Assembly (NCBI RefSeq): GCF_000981585.1
Contig: NZ_LN831776.1
Coordinates: forward strand, 6,431,187-6,495,186
Direction: 5' to 3'
DNA: 64,000 bases
Source: Paenibacillus riograndensis SBR5
GTDB taxonomy: Bacteria; Bacillota; Bacilli; Paenibacillales; Paenibacillaceae
In this document: in pieces, positions 60,347 through 64,000 of the stretch
Position numbering within the stretch: the stretch's first letter is position 1
Layout of the letters: each line of letters begins with the position of its first letter
Made by a program: the position numbers and the translations under genes
The notes under the pieces: generated by a model
Told to the model about the DNA's origin: nothing
The model's input: only the letters and a program-made list of their open reading frames with translations
Database searches by the model: none

Positions 60347-61878
60347 TAGGCCGCTTTGCGCCGCCGCTTCGCTTTGCGGCGGGCATGGCCCGCGCGGCGG
60401 TGCTTGCCGCCGCTGCTCCTCCGGCGCGCGCTGCCTGCGGCGCGCCGCTTGCGGCCGGGGCGCGGACGGCTGCGCGCCCGGGATGCGGCGCGGCGGAGCT
60501 TGCCGCGCCGAAGCTTGCCGCGCCGAAGCCGTGCTGCGCGGCTTGCGTGTTTTCGCCGCTGCGGCTCCGGCTCCGGCGGCGGGACGGCCTCCGGCTGCGG
60601 CTCCAGCTGCAGCGGCGGGGCGGGCTCGCTGCTGTCCGAAGCTTCGGCAGCAGCGGGGGGCTCCGGTGCGCTGACAGGTTCCGGCAGCGCGGGGCAGTAG
60701 CGGAGATGCCACTTCTCCGCAAGGCCGAGCAGGCGCGCGCGGTAGGCCGCCGGCCCATAGACGGCGTCGACGCGCTCCCGCGCCTGGCTGCCGACGACGG
60801 CTGCCAGCCCCGGCTCCGCCAGCAGGCCGTTCACCCGCTGTGCCAGCTGGTCGATGTCTCCCACCGGAGCAAGCAGCTCACCGCAGCCGGCGGCATGGAG
60901 AATTTCGTACAAGCCGCCGGATGCATAAGCCACTACCGGTTTACCGAAGGCCAGGCCTTCCAGCGCAGTCATACCGAAGCCCTCGCGGATCAGGCTGGGA
61001 ACCACCAGCATATCCATGGCGCAATAGACCTCCGGAAGACTTTCTTCATAGCCTACAAATTTGAAATGTGAGGTCAGGCCTTCCAGCTTCACCTTGCGGA
61101 CGCAGCGGTCATAGTAGCTTTTATCTCCGGGTGTGCCGACGACCATGAACTTTGCTTCGGGATGCTCCTTTGATACAAGCACAGCCATTTTTACGAAATG
61201 CTCCAGTCCCTTTTCTTTATTAATAAATGAAGAAATATAACCGATAAGCGGCTCTTTGGGGGCAACCCGCAAATCACGGCGGCGTTCGCTCCGCAGCTTG
61301 CTCCAGGCTTCGAACATCATCTCCGAATCATTCCACGACGGGGGAAGCAGGGTTACCTTCTCCGCGCGGATATCCTCGGGAAAGCAAGACGCCGCCGTAT
61401 GGGAGATGGCCAGAATCTCATCGCTGTTCTTGTGGATCAGCTCCGTGCTGATTGATGTGAAATCGTTGTCCGTGATGGTCTCCGAGATCTTCCACACCAC
61501 GGGGATGCCCAGTGATTTCGCCGCCATCGCCGGCAAAGCATGAACACAGGTGCTGGAGATAATAAACGCCGGGCGCAGGGCAGCAAGCCACTCTACCAGC
61601 TCGCAATACTCAAGTTTCTCCTGAAATTTGCGGATATCCGGCTCCAGCCCGGCATAGGGTGTGTACATCCCGTAGACCAGAGGAATGGTCAGCAGCTGTA
61701 CATTCAGTCCATTATTACGCGCCTGCCGGGTCAGCTTGCCTTCCTGGGGTGCCACGAGAACGCAGTTGAAGTAGGGTGACAGCTCCCGGCTGAAGAACAG
61801 CAGCAGCTTCTCCGCCCCTGTAATGCTGCGTGTATTGGATACATGGGAAAAGAGCACGATTGTCGCTTTGTCGGCCAT
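60346..61878 (-). CDS. GT4 glycosyltransferase with basic C-terminal tail
   Basis: A 510-residue protein. Residues 1-390 are a normal GT-B glycosyltransferase of family 4 (SITGAEKLLLFFSRELSP; GYISSFINKEKGLEHFVKMA; PSLIREGFGMTALEGLAFGKPVVAYASGG with the EX7E motif). From about 395 it continues as a Pro/Glu/Ala linker (PEPVSAPEPPAAAEASDSSEP) and from about 440 as a 70-residue tail made almost only of Arg, Lys, Ala, Gly and Ser (LRRGKLRRGKLRRAAS; RRKAKRRRKAA). The tail lies in the most GC-rich DNA of the window. Such a tail might bind RNA, DNA or anionic wall polymers. AAGGAGCGCC precedes the ATG. Confidence 0.88.
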   Translation of the reverse strand: MADKATIVLFSHVSNTRSITGAEKLLLFFSRELSPYFNCVLVAPQEGKLTRQARNNGLNVQLLTIPLVYGMYTPYAGLEPDIRKFQEKLEYCELVEWLAALRPAFIISSTCVHALPAMAAKSLGIPVVWKISETITDNDFTSISTELIHKNSDEILAISHTAASCFPEDIRAEKVTLLPPSWNDSEMMFEAWSKLRSERRRDLRVAPKEPLIGYISSFINKEKGLEHFVKMAVLVSKEHPEAKFMVVGTPGDKSYYDRCVRKVKLEGLTSHFKFVGYEESLPEVYCAMDMLVVPSLIREGFGMTALEGLAFGKPVVAYASGGLYEILHAAGCGELLAPVGDIDQLAQRVNGLLAEPGLAAVVGSQARERVDAVYGPAAYRARLLGLAEKWHLRYCPALPEPVSAPEPPAAAEASDSSEPAPPLQLEPQPEAVPPPEPEPQRRKHASRAARLRRGKLRRGKLRRAASRARSRPRPGRKRRAAGSARRRSSGGKHRRAGHARRKAKRRRKAA

Positions 61879-62204
61879 GGTGTGTCGGCGCTCCTTGGCG
61901 GGGCTGTGGAGCAGCCATTCACCTCCCTAAAAGTTTTACGGAGCATTGCTGCTTGAAATAACTTCGCAGTAAAACTTGCTTCGGAAGCAGCTGCTTTATT
62001 TTACCGGGCAAATTTTACCGTTCATGTCCTGCTGTAAACCCGCATTGCTTAAGCTGAAATTTTGGGCATCACGGCGGTTATAGCGTGGGATTCTGCTGGC
62101 GAACGCCAATGCCCGGTACTCCAGTAGTATATTGAGAGGGAACAGATGCCGGCACGACACCTGTCCCCCGGATATACGCACATTTCCCATGCGCTCCGTA
62201 CTGC
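61879..62204. other. intergenic stretch between GT4 and CgeB-like genes
   Basis: Contains an inverted repeat AAGTTTTAC (61929-61937) with GTAAAACTT (61970-61978), but no U-run terminator. A 64-codon open frame (61996-62190, minus) lacks a ribosome site and family resemblance and is not called. Confidence 0.4.
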
Positions 62205-63338
62205 TTAGCCATAAATTATGGTCAACAGCTTATGCAGGCGTCTGGTATACGTGTGATCCTTAAGCGTCCGTTCAAAAGCGCGCAAAGCCATCGCGCGGCG
62301 TTCCTCTTCATGAGTGAGGTAATAGCGGATTTTATCCATCATTTCGCGCGGGGTGGTGAATGTATCGATCTCTTCACCTACGGTATAAAAAGTACCCATA
62401 TCATCTCTTGCGTCACACAGCTGCAGGGTTCCGCTGGCCGCAATTTCAAAGGTGCGCGGGTTCGGCGAAACCGCAGGAATCAATAAAGTGTTGTTATTCG
62501 CTGCTTCGTCGATGTGGGATCGATGGAGATTAATGACGATTTTGGAGCCGCTGTAGGTAACTGCTGTCTCCTGCGGCGTCATCCATTTGCCGATCTCAAT
62601 ACGTTCCCCATAGAGCGGCGCCTCCGGCAGCCGATCCCACCAGATACCGTTGATGATTGTGTTATAGCTCATCAGCTCCGGCATAATCTCACGGAAGAAG
62701 TGAACTCTGTTCCAATAGGCCGAACCAATAAAGCTGATATCCCGGCTGACCGGCGAACGTCCGGTTGTCGGGCGGTAATGCTCCCTGTGGGCAGCAAAGG
62801 GCAGATAATGCACCTCCGGGCATCCCAAGCCCCGGTAGAATTCCACACAATTCTGTTCCAGCGTGAACACATAATCGTAGTGGGCTACGATTTTTACCGT
62901 GAAGTCCGTATAGTAAGGATCGTCCGTAAGCCAAATGGCTGTCTTGATGCCCTTACTGCGCAGGACGGCCACTTGGTCAAGCGGCAGATCCATTCCATCC
63001 AAAACCAGCACTAGATCAGGGCGCTGCGCACCCACAAGCTCCACCAGATTCTGCCGCACATCGGTAATCGTGACCTGAGTGGTCAATTTTTGCAGCGCAT
63101 AGAGGACCGCATCATCGAGCGGCGAGTACGGATAACCTTTACCCGATGCCACATACATTACATGGATATTGCGAACCGGAAGCGGCTCCTCCGGCCGGCC
63201 ATCCAGAATGGCGAGTCTTCCCCGCAGGTAGCCTTCATCGTACCCTACCTTGAAGCCGGACAGGCGGCCTCGGAGCTTCTCTTCTTCCGCCGGTGTCCGT
63301 GGCAGCGGCGGTGCAGGTATTACAAAATTATTATTCAT
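62205..63338 (-). CDS. CgeB-family glycosyltransferase-like protein
   Basis: A 377-residue protein of the CgeB/DUF3880 plus glycosyltransferase type, related to the Bacillus spore-surface protein CgeB. The N-terminal half has VMYVASGKGYPYSPLDDAVLYALQKL and PDLVLVLDGMDLPLDQVAVLR, then KTAIWLTDDPYYTDF. The C-terminal domain shows EHYRPT, DISFIGSAYWNRVHFF and SPNPRTFEIAASGTLQLCDARDDM, the usual signature. CgeB-like enzymes are linked to glycosylation of the spore crust. AAAGGAGCGAATAACC precedes the ATG. It follows a paralogous gene by 32 bases. Confidence 0.88.
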   Translation of the reverse strand: MNNNFVIPAPPLPRTPAEEEKLRGRLSGFKVGYDEGYLRGRLAILDGRPEEPLPVRNIHVMYVASGKGYPYSPLDDAVLYALQKLTTQVTITDVRQNLVELVGAQRPDLVLVLDGMDLPLDQVAVLRSKGIKTAIWLTDDPYYTDFTVKIVAHYDYVFTLEQNCVEFYRGLGCPEVHYLPFAAHREHYRPTTGRSPVSRDISFIGSAYWNRVHFFREIMPELMSYNTIINGIWWDRLPEAPLYGERIEIGKWMTPQETAVTYSGSKIVINLHRSHIDEAANNNTLLIPAVSPNPRTFEIAASGTLQLCDARDDMGTFYTVGEEIDTFTTPREMMDKIRYYLTHEEERRAMALRAFERTLKDHTYTRRLHKLLTIIYG

Positions 63339-63370
63339 TGGTTATTCGCTCCTTTAATCCGTATTGAATA

Positions 63371-64000
63371 TCATACTTGTGCTGTCAGAACATTCAGCAA
63401 GTGAGGCAGCCGGGAAATGAAAGTATGATGGCGGAGGGTCGTCCGCAGTCCCTGAAGTGCGATCTGCCGGCGGTCCTTCTCATGATTCAGATAGTAGTCA
63501 ATTTTGAACTTCAGCTCGTCGGAGTTTTCAAAGGTATCCAAATCCTTGCCCGGGCGGTAATAATTGCCCAGATCCTCGCGGACATCCGTCAGCTGCATGG
63601 TCCCGCAGGCACTGATTTCATAGGTTCGCGGATTAATAGAGCGGGAGGGAAGCTGAAAAGAGTTCCGGTTGTCCTGCCCGCCCTCCCATGGACGGTGAAT
63701 ATTAATGACCAGTTTGGCACCGCTGTAATAATTTGCGGTCTCCTCCGGAGGAATAAAGCCGTCTTTGATAAAAGGTGACAGCTCCTCATAGGTGGACAGC
63801 CGTTCCCAGAACCCTCCGGCGATCAGCACCTTCTTGCCTTGGAGAAACGGAGCCAGCCCGTCAAACAATTCTGTCCGGTTGCGGAAGGCATTGCCGATAA
63901 AAACAACATCAAATTGATACTGCGGACCAGTGCGGCGCGGGTAGAACATCTGCGGATTCACACAGAGCGGAAGGTAATGTACAGAGTTCACTCCCAGGTC
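63371..64000 (-). CDS. CgeB-family protein, 5' end outside window
   Basis: The C-terminal 209 residues of a CgeB-like protein. The reading frame continues to the last base of the window (DLGVNSVHYLPLCVNPQMFYPRR), so the start lies beyond 64000; the in-frame GTG at 63991 is internal. The visible part has FDVVFIGNAFRNRTELFDGL, ETANYYSGAKLVINIHRPW and SINPRTYEISACGTMQLTDVREDLGNYYRPGKDL, parallel to the neighbouring gene's C-terminal domain. The two are tandem duplicates and probably cotranscribed. Confidence 0.88.
   Translation of the reverse strand, partial: DLGVNSVHYLPLCVNPQMFYPRRTGPQYQFDVVFIGNAFRNRTELFDGLAPFLQGKKVLIAGGFWERLSTYEELSPFIKDGFIPPEETANYYSGAKLVINIHRPWEGGQDNRNSFQLPSRSINPRTYEISACGTMQLTDVREDLGNYYRPGKDLDTFENSDELKFKIDYYLNHEKDRRQIALQGLRTTLRHHTFISRLPHLLNVLTAQV

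Noticed and set aside
60342..61071. Long plus-strand open frames opposite the basic-tail glycosyltransferase
   Set aside because: They are antisense shadows in very GC-rich DNA without ribosome sites or family resemblance.
61996..62190. 64-codon minus-strand frame between GT4 and CgeB-like genes
   Set aside because: No ribosome site, no recognisable pattern.

Overview
The window looks like a chromosomal segment of a nitrogen-fixing, endospore-forming Paenibacillus. It holds the compact single-operon nif cluster typical of that genus (nifB-H-D-K-E-N-X-orf-hesA-nifV), a GlnR-type two-site promoter, spore genes (a gerA-type germinant receptor operon, gerE, a YhcN/YlaJ lipoprotein, CgeB-like proteins), an S-layer-homology protein and strong Gram-positive ribosome binding sites. 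No rRNA, tRNA, prophage or CRISPR array was seen.

Layout. 1-3.8 kb: a hypothetical protein with an Ala/Gly repeat linker, followed by short tandem repeats split by an IS256-family element that carries a 9-bp target duplication. 3.8-7.7 kb (minus): a metallo-beta-lactamase-fold hydrolase, a methyltransferase and a GH13 alpha-glucosidase. 7.8-9.0 kb: a 220-bp MITE-like element and an IS200/IS605 tnpA element. 9.1-20.1 kb (minus): the nif operon, reading from nifB at 20.1 kb down to nifV, with a terminator just after nifV and a large hairpin between nifH and nifD. 20.2-21.5 kb: divergent control region, a yybP-ykoY-type manganese riboswitch and its terC-family gene. 21.6-24.0 kb: a secreted YcdB/SLH protein. 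24.0-25.0 kb: dispersed repeats. 25.0-29.7 kb (minus): an SsuABC/TauABC-like ABC importer, then two nitroreductase genes separated by a second MITE copy and led by a MarR regulator with a Fur-like box. 30-32.7 kb (plus): PadR, pentapeptide-repeat protein and a DrrAB-like exporter. 32.8-38 kb: germination operon, two small proteins and gerE. 38.4-41.1 kb: a LacI regulator and an internally duplicated membrane protein.

41.6-45.9 kb: an efeO/efeB/efeU iron-uptake operon behind a sigma-A promoter with a Fur box. 46.4-49.2 kb: rpiR-nagB-nagA amino-sugar catabolism. 49.4-50.4 kb: YhcN-like lipoprotein. 50.6-64 kb: a glycan-assembly region with a tightly overlapping eight-gene minus-strand operon (UDP-GlcNAc 2-epimerase, CapE-like dehydratase, RmlD-like reductase, epimerase, two GT2, a methyltransferase and a GT4), a GT4 with a very basic C-terminal tail, and two tandem CgeB-like genes, the last cut by the window end.

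The most unusual content is non-coding. Four separate loci carry tandem arrays of a hairpin (AACGGCAnTTTTGCCGTT) at a 51-bp period, each array with its own linker sequence, and all lie beside a second repeated motif (GTGGAAAAAGG...ACTAATT). There are also 36-bp, 125-bp and 23-bp tandem arrays and a pair of MITEs that bracket the nif region. These may be a family of structured repeats not covered by standard gene annotation.
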